DNA of 40,596 nt from Chloroflexi bacterium OLB15 (GTDB lineage Bacteria; Chloroflexota; Anaerolineae; Aggregatilineales; Phototrophicaceae). The stretch covers positions 1 to 40,596 of the forward strand of contig LMZS01000077.1 of assembly GCA_001567085.1 (NCBI GenBank). The letters are read 5' to 3'. Shown one piece after another: positions 1 through 7,598 of this stretch; the first letter of the stretch is position 1; every line of letters begins with the position of its first letter. The translations under genes and the position numbers were made by a program. Under the pieces are notes generated by a model, which was not told the DNA's origin, searched no databases, and was given only the letters and a program-made list of their open reading frames with translations.

Positions 1-92
1 TTTACACCTTCATCCTGCGCGGCAACAACTCCTCCAAGCATTGCTAGCAAAAACAAACACACGACAATTGGTAACAACCTACTGAACTTCAT
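1..92 (-). CDS. Secreted binding protein, N-terminus only (probable sugar ABC transporter)
   Basis: Only the first 30 codons lie in the window; the gene runs off the left edge. The start is an ATG preceded by AAGGAG, 6 bases away. The visible peptide is a classic signal peptide: a short basic start (MKFSR), a hydrophobic core, and an A-A-Q-D-E cleavage-type end. It follows a ribose-type permease on the same strand with a 94-base gap, so a periplasmic-type sugar-binding protein is the natural guess. The mature domain is not visible, so the family is inferred only from the neighbour and the signal peptide. Confidence 0.55.
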   Translation of the reverse strand, partial: MKFSRLLPIVVCLFLLAMLGGVVAAQDEGV

Positions 93-141
93 GGGAATTC
101 TCCTTAAAAATGCACAACATTACTTTTGCCTATCTAACGAA

Positions 142-155
142 ATATCGAACGATAT
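142..155. repeat. 14-bp palindrome in the permease to binding-protein gap
   Basis: ATATCG-AA-CGATAT is a perfect 6-bp dyad with a 2-base centre, lying 50 bases upstream of the binding-protein start at 92. It could be an operator or a small intercistronic stem. Nothing else is seen in the 93-186 gap apart from the ribosome binding site. Confidence 0.35.
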
Positions 156-186
156 CCGTAAAATAGCTATCCATAGGCTTTTGCTT

Positions 187-1210
187 TTATGCGGCGTGAC
201 GGCTGACCGTCCACTTATCAATTGCCACAGCCAAAATGATGACAACGCCGATAATCAATTCCTGCGCAAAAGCCGAAATCCCCAACAACACCAATCCATT
301 ACGCAAAACGCCGATGATTAAAACGCCCAAAATCGTGCCGAGCATGGTGCCTTCACCGCCAGAAAGCGATGCACCGCCGACAATCGTCGCAGCGATAACA
401 TCAAGCTCTAACCCTAGTCCGGTGCGCCCAGCCTGACCGCTTGGAAGAAAAGCCATGCTCAAAATACCCGCAACGGCAGCGAGCAAGCCCATGATGATGA
501 ACGCCCAAATTTTGACTGTGAAAACTTTGATGCCGGAGACACGGGCCGCTTTTTGGCTGCCGCCTACCGCATAAACACGAAAGCCGAAGGTCGTCTTTGC
601 GAGGATAAAGCCACCAATCAAGGCAATGACGATAAAAAAGACAAGCTGCATCGGTATTTGACCGAACAGATAGCCCTGACCGATGAAAGTGAACTGATTG
701 AGAACGTCAGGCAGAGCGCCTTGCCGCGCATTTACAGTCACCGGTTGCCCATCGGTGATAATCAAAGCCAGACCGCGAACAATGCTGAGCGAGCCTAATG
801 TGGTAATGAACGATGGCAGCTTTCCATAAGTTGAAAGCACCCCGTTCACCACACCAATAGCGACGCCGATGAGCAGCCCTACAGCAATAGCTGGTATGAG
901 TGTCCATTGTTGTACTAACAACATGCCAGTGACCAGCCCGGAGAGAGCGTAAATAGAGCCAACCGACAAATCAATCTCACCTGAGATCAACACAAAGGTC
1001 ATGCCGACCGCCATAATGCCGATCAGCGAAACCTGACGCCCCACATTGAGGAGATTACGGGCGCTTAAAAATGCGTCGGTGGTGATAGCTAGAAGCACGC
1101 ACATCAGAATCAGGGCGATAAAAAACGCCGGATTCTCTCGCTGAGAAGAGACGGCGAATACGCTGGCCTGTTCGGGAAGCGGGTGTGGTTTGCAGCTCTG
1201 AAGTTGTCAT
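187..1210 (-). CDS. Ribose/sugar-type ABC transporter permease (RbsC family), frameshifted near its N-terminus
   Basis: Membrane permease of a ribose/xylose-type importer: many hydrophobic helices and the family signature around IMAVGMTFVLISGEIDLSVGS, followed by VGGASLSGGEGT near the C-terminus. The longest intact frame starts only at 1104, inside the first helix. A better start is the ATG at 1210, which gives MTTSELQTTPASRTGQ and the usual charged cytoplasmic tail up to RESGVF. This reaches the main frame (IALILM) only if the run of six T (plus strand A at 1120-1125) is five. A one-base insertion is therefore likely, either in the read or in the gene. With it corrected, the length is about 340 residues, normal for the family. 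Downstream lies a probable binding protein; the ATPase is not in the window. Family call is firm; substrate unknown. Confidence 0.85.
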
Positions 1211-1264
1211 AAGGTACGGTTTCCTTTAAATCAATGGCTAGAGCAATAAAACTAAATGCCCTGC

Positions 1265-2584
1265 TTACGTTAAAGAGATCGAACGCTTGGCTTTATCCAC
1301 CAACGCCTCTGTAACTTTGTAGATGGTCTTTCGATCATCTTCAGTTGCCTGCCCGACAATCTCTTCAACCAATCGGTCACAGCGATTGTGGAGCGCATCC
1401 CGGTCGGGTAATGCCGGGAACTTCTCGCGCAAAACACTGAGCCACTTACTGCCATAATGGGCATGGATAGTTTCATCCGCCCAGTCAAATTCCATATCGT
1501 GCTGACTTACATTATCGTGATAGCTGGCGAATGCCTCCGCACGCTCATGTTTCTTGCCAATATTCTTGGTTTCAAAGTAATGCAGCATCCCAAGACGAAC
1601 GATTGGATCCTGCCCGTAAGCCGCATCAAATATGTAAGTCCCCAACGGAATGTCTTCCGGTTGAAAACCCCATCCTGTCAGGCGGGCATACCCCATCCAG
1701 GTATGCCGCGCTTCGTCATACGTCCACCGCGCAGCATCCAAAATGAATTCCCAATCAAGTGAATCCGCGAAGAAGTAGAGAATTGCTCCGCCTGTTTCTA
1801 TCGCCCACACCTCGTTAAGGTGGCTCACAGCGCTGCGAAGCTGCAGCATCATGCCATCGCCATAAGGAAAGCTGCTATCAATGACGTTTGGCCAGTAATA
1901 ACGCACAAGTGCAAATCTGGAATCACGAGCGGGAACCTCAGCAAACTGGAATGGGACACGAAGCGGGGTCACAATATCCTGCTTTGGCGCGCGCGGCGCA
2001 TCCAGCCCAAAGCCAACCTCATCCATCTGGCGACGCAGCGCGTTCACCCATTCATGCGCCTTGTCTCGCTCAGCATCAGAGCTATCCGCCAGATATTTCA
2101 GAGAGAACTGCTCAAGCTGTTGAATGTGTCGCTGTTTATCTTCCACTGCCCTTTTAAGGAAATGAATAGTCGGGCCATCGGCAATCAGATCGCCTATTTC
2201 CAAATAAGACTGGTATGCATTGAGCAGCGCAGGTTTAAACACACGTGCCAACGCCATAAGGAATGCCGCCGGGGTAGGAGCATCTACAGCGGCTTCAAAC
2301 AGGTTTACCACTGGGGCATCATCGGCAACTTCAAGTAACCGACTGGGAAATCGCAGTTCAAAAACACGTGTTCGAAGGGCATCTGCAACGAGCGCATCTT
2401 CCCAGAACATACGGGGAAGTTCTATCTTCATTTCTAGCGGGGCAACGCTGGCAACCCACCCTGCCTGAGCGATGATTAAAGCGCGTTCACAAAAATAGAA
2501 GCGCTTCAATATCTGCGCGGTATCCATGCGCATATAGCGACCACGCTCATACTGGCCGGGTAAAAATCCTTGCGCCTGTTCCAT
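1265..2584 (-). CDS. Ferritin-like di-iron protein, DUF455/MiaE-like
   Basis: About 439 residues from the ATG at 2584, preceded by GAGAG; a TTG at 2608 would add 8 residues. The C-terminal half has the layout of a ferritin-like carboxylate-bridged di-iron fold: a Glu in AIETGG (263), DEARH (290-294), a Glu in HYFETKN (337-338 region) and DETIH (370-374), spaced as in helix-bundle metal proteins such as the DUF455 family. The N-terminal 220 residues are helical, with no motif I recognise, and make the protein longer than usual DUF455 members. No signal peptide or membrane segment. It sits between a GntR regulator (86-base gap to the longest frame) and a sugar permease (54-base gap), apparently in one operon. 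Function is unknown; an oxygen-dependent hydroxylase or a metal-storage role are both possible. Confidence 0.6.
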   Translation of the reverse strand: MEQAQGFLPGQYERGRYMRMDTAQILKRFYFCERALIIAQAGWVASVAPLEMKIELPRMFWEDALVADALRTRVFELRFPSRLLEVADDAPVVNLFEAAVDAPTPAAFLMALARVFKPALLNAYQSYLEIGDLIADGPTIHFLKRAVEDKQRHIQQLEQFSLKYLADSSDAERDKAHEWVNALRRQMDEVGFGLDAPRAPKQDIVTPLRVPFQFAEVPARDSRFALVRYYWPNVIDSSFPYGDGMMLQLRSAVSHLNEVWAIETGGAILYFFADSLDWEFILDAARWTYDEARHTWMGYARLTGWGFQPEDIPLGTYIFDAAYGQDPIVRLGMLHYFETKNIGKKHERAEAFASYHDNVSQHDMEFDWADETIHAHYGSKWLSVLREKFPALPDRDALHNRCDRLVEEIVGQATEDDRKTIYKVTEALVDKAKRSISLT

Positions 2585-2694
2585 AATTCTCTCTAACCCT
2601 TTAATCAAAATTTGATTTCAAGATAGCCGTTATCGGCACCGATATGATCTCGGCCTTAGCGATAAGCAGGCATGGAAAAGCCCGCTAACTATTC

Positions 2695-3492
2695 CTAAAT
2701 TCGAATAATTGACTGCATAATCTCCGGCGCGCCATTCAATAAGTTGAGCGCATCTCCGCGCAAAACTGTTGCTGACAGGCGGAAGCTATCGCCTCGAATC
2801 CAAATATCTGATGCTTCAATTGCGATGTTGGATTCAGAATAGGTGATTTGTTTCCCGTACATCACAGGATCACCTACCGAAATATCAAGCGCAGAAGCAA
2901 CCTGTGCATCTGCAACACAGGCTTCAAAATAACGCTGCGCCCAGCTAATTTTCACTCTGTAATCGTATTCCATCACGTCAAACAGGCGGCGGTGAGCAAA
3001 ATCCTTAAGCTCAATTTGGGGGAAATATTTAACCGGTGTGTAGTTTGTAAAAAAGATGATCGGCTTATGCTCAACGTAGCGCACCCGCTGCAAGCACAGA
3101 AGAGGCTCTTCTACGCTTACCTTGAAGATGGCCGCCATTTCTTCATCGGCACAGATAATTTCCTGCCGGAGCACGCTGGTGGTATAGGCAATATGCTGTT
3201 GAATGAGGCCTTCAGAAAAGGTGATCAGGGTTTCTGCAAGGGGTTGTTCAACTTTCTTGCCCGCGACGAAAGTCCCTTTTCCGTGAATACGGATGAGCAG
3301 CCCTTCATCTGTAAGCGACTTTATCGCGTTCCTTAACGTCCCGCGATTCACATTTAGCTCAGCCGCAAGCTCATCTTCAGCCTGAAGCTGATAGTGTTCA
3401 GGCCACGTCCCCTCATGAATATTATGCCGCATCCAATCTTTAATCTGCTGATAAATAGGAATTGGGCCAGAACGCTCTATTTTTGGCAGCAT
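2695..3492 (-). CDS. GntR-family regulator, HutC/UTRA type
   Basis: N-terminal winged helix (about residues 1-75 from MLPKIERS: PIYQQIKDWM, NRGTLRNAIKSL, IRIHGKGTFVA) followed by a UTRA ligand-binding domain (from about 90 to the end, with the typical LQRVRYVEHKPIIF segment). UTRA domains of this family usually bind a sugar phosphate or related metabolite. The frame is open to 3537, but that point lies in the -10 box of a strong promoter (3534-3562), so the true start is 3504 or, better matched to the family, 3492. It is the first gene of the leftward DUF455-permease-binding-protein set and diverges from the LLM oxidoreductase, so it is likely a local regulator of both directions. Confidence 0.85.
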   Translation of the reverse strand: MLPKIERSGPIPIYQQIKDWMRHNIHEGTWPEHYQLQAEDELAAELNVNRGTLRNAIKSLTDEGLLIRIHGKGTFVAGKKVEQPLAETLITFSEGLIQQHIAYTTSVLRQEIICADEEMAAIFKVSVEEPLLCLQRVRYVEHKPIIFFTNYTPVKYFPQIELKDFAHRRLFDVMEYDYRVKISWAQRYFEACVADAQVASALDISVGDPVMYGKQITYSESNIAIEASDIWIRGDSFRLSATVLRGDALNLLNGAPEIMQSIIRI

Positions 3493-3533
3493 AAATGTAA
3501 CCATACCTATATATACATTGCTGTACATCTGCA

Positions 3534-3562
3534 ACATTAACGTCTATTGGATACAATGTCAA
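3534..3562 (-). promoter_or_regulatory. Sigma-70-type promoter for the GntR regulator
   Basis: On the minus strand TTGACA (3557-3562) and TAATGT (3534-3539) are separated by exactly 17 bases. This places the transcription start near 3527, about 35 bases before the chosen start codon at 3492. It also shows that the longest open frame, beginning at 3537, cannot be the translated one. Confidence 0.6.
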
Positions 3563-3828
3563 CAAATACCATGCGCCCAGCGTTATTTTAGATTCCAGCG
3601 CTTTTGCAACGGTCACGAAAACTGGCAGATAACGATTGGGAATTACAGCGATCACACAGCGGGATGGTTGTGTATAAAGGGGTCGTGCGATAACTCAGCA
3701 TGTTTGTTTTTCAGGGGCAACCTATCACTTTCGCCTAAACTGGATGCCGACAATTCCGCTATCAAGCACATAGCAGCAGTAAATCACCCGCCCAGTTAAA
3801 AGCCGGTCAATTTGCTCTCGTGTGAGTT

Positions 3829-3848
3829 TCTATACTATCGTGTATAGA
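3829..3848. promoter_or_regulatory. Inverted repeat, candidate GntR operator before the LLM gene
   Basis: TCTATAC and GTATAGA form 7-bp perfect arms around a 6-base centre, 67 bases upstream of the LLM start. A -10-like TATACT (3831-3836) lies inside the dyad, so a bound repressor would block it. GTATAGA-type half sites are common for HutC-group GntR proteins. The rest of the 377-base divergent gap (3538-3914) shows no credible gene. Confidence 0.4.
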
Positions 3849-3914
3849 TTGCCCACCAGCCCACGCGCCGCCTCACACAGGGAGCATCGGCTTTACCCTC
3901 CTGGAGATTGATTG

Positions 3915-4787
3915 ATGAAATTTGGCCTGACAATGCCGCCCTTTGGCCCCTATGCCGATCCCAATTATCTGGCTTCTACCGCTGAGGCTGCTGAAGCCGC
4001 AGGTTGGGATGGCTTCTTCATCTGGGATCATGTCGCTTACGACAATCCAGCTCACCCTATGGTTGATCCCTGGATCGGGCTTGCGGCGGTCGCTATGAAA
4101 ACCAATCATTTATGCCTTGGGCCAATGATCACCTCGCTGGCGCGACGGCATCCATGGAAAGTCGCCCGCGAAGCAGTATCCCTTGACCTGCTCTCAAAAG
4201 GACGTTTTATCATGGGTGTTGGGCTTGGAGATCCACCCGAACGGGATTTCGGGACGTTTGGCGAACCCGAAGACGCGAAAATTCGCGCGGCGCGGCTTGA
4301 TGAAGGATTAGCTATTCTCGATGGGCTGTGGAGCGGAGAGCCTTTCGCTTTTCAGGGAACACACTACACGGTTAAACAAACCGTATTCCTTCCAAAGCCT
4401 GTTCAACAGCCCCGGATTCCGATCTGGGTGGGCGGTGGATGGAATAATCGCTCTCCCCAACGCCGCGCAGCCCGCTGGGATGGCTACTTCCCGCTGAAAT
4501 GGCGCGGCATGGTATCCGTAGATGAGTGGCGGTCTATACAAGACTATATTCTGGAGCGACGCGCCGCTGACGCTCCGTTTGATTGGGTGCAGGGCGGCGC
4601 CACCCCCGGCGATCATCCGGAACAGGCAGCGGAAATCGTTGCGCCCTATCAGGATATTGGCATCACCTGGTGGGTAGAGCATCTTGATCCCTGGCGTTTT
4701 GGGCTGGGTTGGGACGAACTGCTTACCCCGAACTCGGTTGAACAAATGAACGAACGCATCCATCAGGGGCCGCCAAAACTCATTTGA
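3915..4787 (+). CDS. LLM-class F420/FMN-dependent oxidoreductase
   Basis: 290-residue luciferase-like monooxygenase (bacterial luciferase TIM-barrel) family protein. Signs are the N-terminal MKFGLTMPPFGPYADP, the AEAAGWDGFFIWDH strand-helix, the LARRHPWKVAREAVSLDLLSKGR segment, GVGLGDPP, and RLDEGLAILDGLWSG with PKPVQQPRIPIWVGG further on. These enzymes use reduced flavin or F420 to oxidise or reduce small organic substrates in the cytoplasm; the substrate cannot be told. The ATG at 3915 has GGAG 8 bases upstream; a TTG at 3912 would add one residue. It is transcribed divergently from the GntR regulator and followed by a small open frame. Confidence 0.85.
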   Translation: MKFGLTMPPFGPYADPNYLASTAEAAEAAGWDGFFIWDHVAYDNPAHPMVDPWIGLAAVAMKTNHLCLGPMITSLARRHPWKVAREAVSLDLLSKGRFIMGVGLGDPPERDFGTFGEPEDAKIRAARLDEGLAILDGLWSGEPFAFQGTHYTVKQTVFLPKPVQQPRIPIWVGGGWNNRSPQRRAARWDGYFPLKWRGMVSVDEWRSIQDYILERRAADAPFDWVQGGATPGDHPEQAAEIVAPYQDIGITWWVEHLDPWRFGLGWDELLTPNSVEQMNERIHQGPPKLI

Positions 4788-4807
4788 CAAATATTGTGGA
4801 GGCTTTT

Positions 4808-4924
4808 ATGCGCGCTTGTAAACTCAGGATCAACCCGCGCTGGTTAGAGCATCCGCTAGCTGAACCTGCATACCGCCAGCGTCACCCTGAAGCAGTTGCA
4901 TATGGCATCATACAGCGTAGCTGA
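4808..4924 (+). CDS. Possible 38-residue small protein
   Basis: ATG at 4808 follows TGGAGG (4797-4802) by 5 bases and is only 20 bases after the LLM stop, so it would be translated from the same message. The peptide starts MRACKLRINPRW and is rich in Arg and His, with no hydrophobic segment. I recognise no family. It may be a real small gene or the remnant of a larger one; the evidence is only the ribosome binding site and position. Confidence 0.3.
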   Translation: MRACKLRINPRWLEHPLAEPAYRQRHPEAVAYGIIQRS

Positions 4925-4948
4925 CGATATTGTTCAACCCGCGCAGCC

Positions 4949-5440
4949 TTATTCCGCTGGCTTTGGCTTGCCGCGCAGCAAGCCTGCCAGAACGCTGGGC
5001 GTTGAATCGTCAATCACCACCGCGCCAACCGTTTTCTGATAATATTCGATTGGCCCCACCGCGCCGATAATCGCGTAGATATATCCCTGCGCCAGCATAT
5101 CGTGCATACAGGCCAGCATGATCGCCTTGCCAATGCCCCGCCCGCGCGCAGTTTCGCTCACGCCCGTCGGCCCGAAAAATCCCCGTGATGTGGTATCGTA
5201 ACAGCCAAAGCCAATCGGCTGTTTATCTTCAACGGCGATAAAACAGGAAACCGGCATCCTGCTAAAGGAAACATCGGCTTCACTTTCCCAGAAAGCGCTG
5301 AAATTTTCACGCACCCACGTGACGACGTGATGTTTTTCCGGCACCAGCGCGCGGCGAATAGTCACGCCCTGTGCGGCTAATGCTTCAATCTCATTGACCA
5401 CTGGCGGCAGCCTGTAAAGTTTGACCAACATATCCGTCAT
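4949..5440 (-). CDS. GNAT-family N-acetyltransferase
   Basis: 163 residues with the GNAT acetyl-CoA motif ARGRGIGKA (98-106) after a beta-strand pair (FGCYDTTSRGFFGPTGV), and a late GPIEYYQKTVGA segment typical of motif B. It would transfer an acetyl group from acetyl-CoA to an amine, in the cytoplasm. Its ATG overlaps the stop codon of the kinase (ATGA-type overlap at 5437-5440), so the two are translationally coupled. It is the last gene of the muropeptide operon. An amino sugar or an amino acid freed from wall peptides is a reasonable guess for its substrate, but that is inference from position only. Confidence 0.8.
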   Translation of the reverse strand: MTDMLVKLYRLPPVVNEIEALAAQGVTIRRALVPEKHHVVTWVRENFSAFWESEADVSFSRMPVSCFIAVEDKQPIGFGCYDTTSRGFFGPTGVSETARGRGIGKAIMLACMHDMLAQGYIYAIIGAVGPIEYYQKTVGAVVIDDSTPSVLAGLLRGKPKPAE

Positions 5441-6378
5441 GATTTAGTCGTCCGCAGCAACCCGTTCTGCCAATCGTTGTTTTGCCAGTATGGCGCGCCA
5501 ACCACTGGCGGATATTTTGACACAGGGAACTCTTGCAGCTTCAGTCGTTCGCACAGGCTGCGACTCAGCACATTGCTCCCTGCAAGCATTCCTCCGGCGA
5601 AAGCTATTGGCAAATCAGGCTCACGCAGCAAAGCAGCCGCCGTTTGCGCCATTTCGGCAAGCTGTTTTGCGCCATCTTCAAGCATAGCGCGCGCGCACAT
5701 ATCCCCGGCTTCCGCTTCAGACAACACCAGTGGCGCCAGCCCTGCTACCCGCGCTGTAGCCGTCATTGGCTGACCATATAACCAGCCGATCAGTTCTTTG
5801 GGGTGGTTGAATTGCAGTTGTTCGGCTGTTCGCTGTGGCAAACGCGATTGCGCTTCTTGCGGCGAAAGCGGGTGTCCATCAGCAGCGCGGGTGAATAATC
5901 GCAGCGCCTGAAGCCCGATCCAGTAGCCGCTGCCTTCATCGCCCAGTAAATAGCCCCATCCACCAACCATTGTGGCTTGCCCTGCGCTGTTCACCGCGTA
6001 AACCGCGCTGCCGGTTCCAGATAGCACCAGCACACCGCGCCGCTGGCCGTGTGCGCCAACCAGCGCGATCTCCACATCTGAACTCAGCGCGATGAATGGC
6101 CGCGTTAAAACATCGCGCATAACTGCTTCTAACCACGCTGCTGAATGTTCTACTGAAACGCCAGCAATGCCAACGCCGACAGCCTCAATGTCGCTTTCGT
6201 TTAAACTGGCTTCCGCCAGCGTTTCACGAATCGCCGTCTGTATCAGGCTGCGCGCGGCTTCTTTACCGATGCTGCTGGGGTTTGCTGAGCCGTATTCACG
6301 CTGGTGAATCACCGAAAAATGATCGTCGCATAACGCCAGGCGCAGGCGGGTTCCGCCGCCATCAATGCCAAGATACAT
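5437..6378 (-). CDS. BadF/BcrA-type amino-sugar kinase (GlcNAc/MurNAc kinase-like)
   Basis: 313-residue ASKHA-fold kinase of the BadF/BadG/BcrA/BcrD group. It has the phosphate-1 loop GIDGGGT (4-10), SSDVEIALVGAH (99-110), the phosphate-2 loop SGTGS (120-124), GDEGSG (146-151) and a late AFAGGMLAGS adenosine motif. Bacterial members of this size include N-acetylglucosamine kinases and MurK, a MurNAc/GlcNAc kinase described in Clostridium. The neighbours, which would release exactly these sugars, fit that role. ATG at 6378 is preceded by AAGGAA at 9 bases. It lies 29 bases after the serine hydrolase and overlaps the acetyltransferase. The ATPase fold is certain; which sugar it phosphorylates is inference from context. 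Confidence 0.8.
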   Translation of the reverse strand: MYLGIDGGGTRLRLALCDDHFSVIHQREYGSANPSSIGKEAARSLIQTAIRETLAEASLNESDIEAVGVGIAGVSVEHSAAWLEAVMRDVLTRPFIALSSDVEIALVGAHGQRRGVLVLSGTGSAVYAVNSAGQATMVGGWGYLLGDEGSGYWIGLQALRLFTRAADGHPLSPQEAQSRLPQRTAEQLQFNHPKELIGWLYGQPMTATARVAGLAPLVLSEAEAGDMCARAMLEDGAKQLAEMAQTAAALLREPDLPIAFAGGMLAGSNVLSRSLCERLKLQEFPVSKYPPVVGAPYWQNNDWQNGLLRTTKS

Positions 6379-6407
6379 GCGCTTTATTCCTTAATTTCGC
6401 GCCGCAT

Positions 6408-7595
6408 CTATGAAATCGCCTTCCAAAGCCAATCATGCAGGGCGCGGCGAAATTCGTATATACCTTCTTTTTCCCGCCCGTAATACACGCGGTTGGTCAT
6501 GCAAGCCACAACAAGCTGCTTATCAGGCTCTATCCATAATGATGTGCCGGTGAAGCCGGTATGCCCATAAGTCCGCGCGCCGAAAAGATCGCCTGCTGAC
6601 GATCCGCTGTGCGAGCGCATCATCCAACCAAGTCCGCGCCGTTCAGCGCCAGTGACTTCCTGTTCGCTCGTCGCCTCAGCCATCAATTCGGGCGCAATTC
6701 CCGGCACCTGCATGCTCGCCCACGCCGCGCCAAAACGCGCAACATCCCCTGCCGTGCTGAATAACCCGGCATGACCGGCAACGCCGCCCACGCCATCGGC
6801 ATTTTCATCGTGTACTTCACCCCATATCCGCCGTTTGCGCCACGTGAAATCTATTTCCGTTGGCACAAGATCGCCAAGCGCCCACCCCGCTTGCACCGGG
6901 TTGAAGGTAGACGCGCTTAATCCCAGCGGATCAAGCACGCGCTGTTGAATGGCCTCTGCCAGATCGCGCGCGCCGCTCAAGCGGGTGACCGCCTCGCCCA
7001 GCAGCATCAGGCCAATATCGCTGTATCGCACTTCCTCACCCGGCTGAGAGACAAAAGCATATTCATTCAATGCCGCCAGCGCGCGCGCCCAACGTACCTC
7101 TCGTGGTATCGGATCGACTTGTATTGGCGAGGCTGGCGCTGCGCCGCTGGCCTCAAATACTGCGCGCCATGCAGGCAGGCCGGATGTATGCGTCAGCAGG
7201 TGATACAGGGTCACCAACGATGGATCAACAAACTGGCCGATCTTCTCTTCAGGTGTTGGCAGCGTTACTTTGGTATGCGGATCCTGACCGCCATCCATAG
7301 GGCGCGGAGTCAGGACGCCAAATTCAGGCAAAATCGCCACCAGCGGGGTATGTAACTCAGCCTTCCCCTCGCTGATCAGCGTAAGCAGCGCCGTTGTGGT
7401 GAACAGTTTGGTTAATGAAGCCAGATCGAAGCGTGTATCTGGCTTAGCCGGCGTTATTTTAGTGTTAGGATCAACCCAACCCCATGCGCCGTGTAAGATT
7501 TCACGCCCGGCCTGATAAACGCATAAGCTAATCGCTGGAAAACATTCCCCGACATATGGTGCGATGAACGCGTCTATCTCTGTCATTGGCTGCAT
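6408..7595 (-). CDS. Serine beta-lactamase-fold hydrolase, AmiE-like (probable muramyl-peptide amidase)
   Basis: 395 residues of the beta-lactamase/penicillin-binding class C group: nucleophile motif S60-L-T-K63, the Tyr motif YSD (191-193) and the HTG triad (345-347), plus the VHDEN...GGVAGHAGLFS block (from 261) seen in the AmiE/EstB-like branch. In Bacillus subtilis the homologous type, AmiE, sits in the same gene set as nagZ and namZ and removes the peptide from MurNAc. No signal peptide is visible (MQPMTEIDAF), so it should act in the cytoplasm. It starts 3 bases after the namZ stop codon. An alternative reading is an esterase or D-peptidase; the neighbours favour the amidase. Confidence 0.75.
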   Translation of the reverse strand: MQPMTEIDAFIAPYVGECFPAISLCVYQAGREILHGAWGWVDPNTKITPAKPDTRFDLASLTKLFTTTALLTLISEGKAELHTPLVAILPEFGVLTPRPMDGGQDPHTKVTLPTPEEKIGQFVDPSLVTLYHLLTHTSGLPAWRAVFEASGAAPASPIQVDPIPREVRWARALAALNEYAFVSQPGEEVRYSDIGLMLLGEAVTRLSGARDLAEAIQQRVLDPLGLSASTFNPVQAGWALGDLVPTEIDFTWRKRRIWGEVHDENADGVGGVAGHAGLFSTAGDVARFGAAWASMQVPGIAPELMAEATSEQEVTGAERRGLGWMMRSHSGSSAGDLFGARTYGHTGFTGTSLWIEPDKQLVVACMTNRVYYGREKEGIYEFRRALHDWLWKAIS

Positions 7596-7598
7596 GGG

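Noticed and set aside
1820..2338. 172-codon rightward frame antisense to the DUF455 gene
   Set aside because: Long but opposite a conserved gene, His/Gln-rich and without ribosome site.
2640..2675. Possible terminator (GCAGGC...GCCCGC) between gntR and DUF455
   Set aside because: Short stem with a wobble pair and no T run; the genes are probably co-transcribed.
3518..3799. 93-codon rightward frame in the gntR-LLM gap
   Set aside because: It overlaps the GntR promoter, has an odd Cys/His/Trp-rich composition and no ribosome site; treated as chance.
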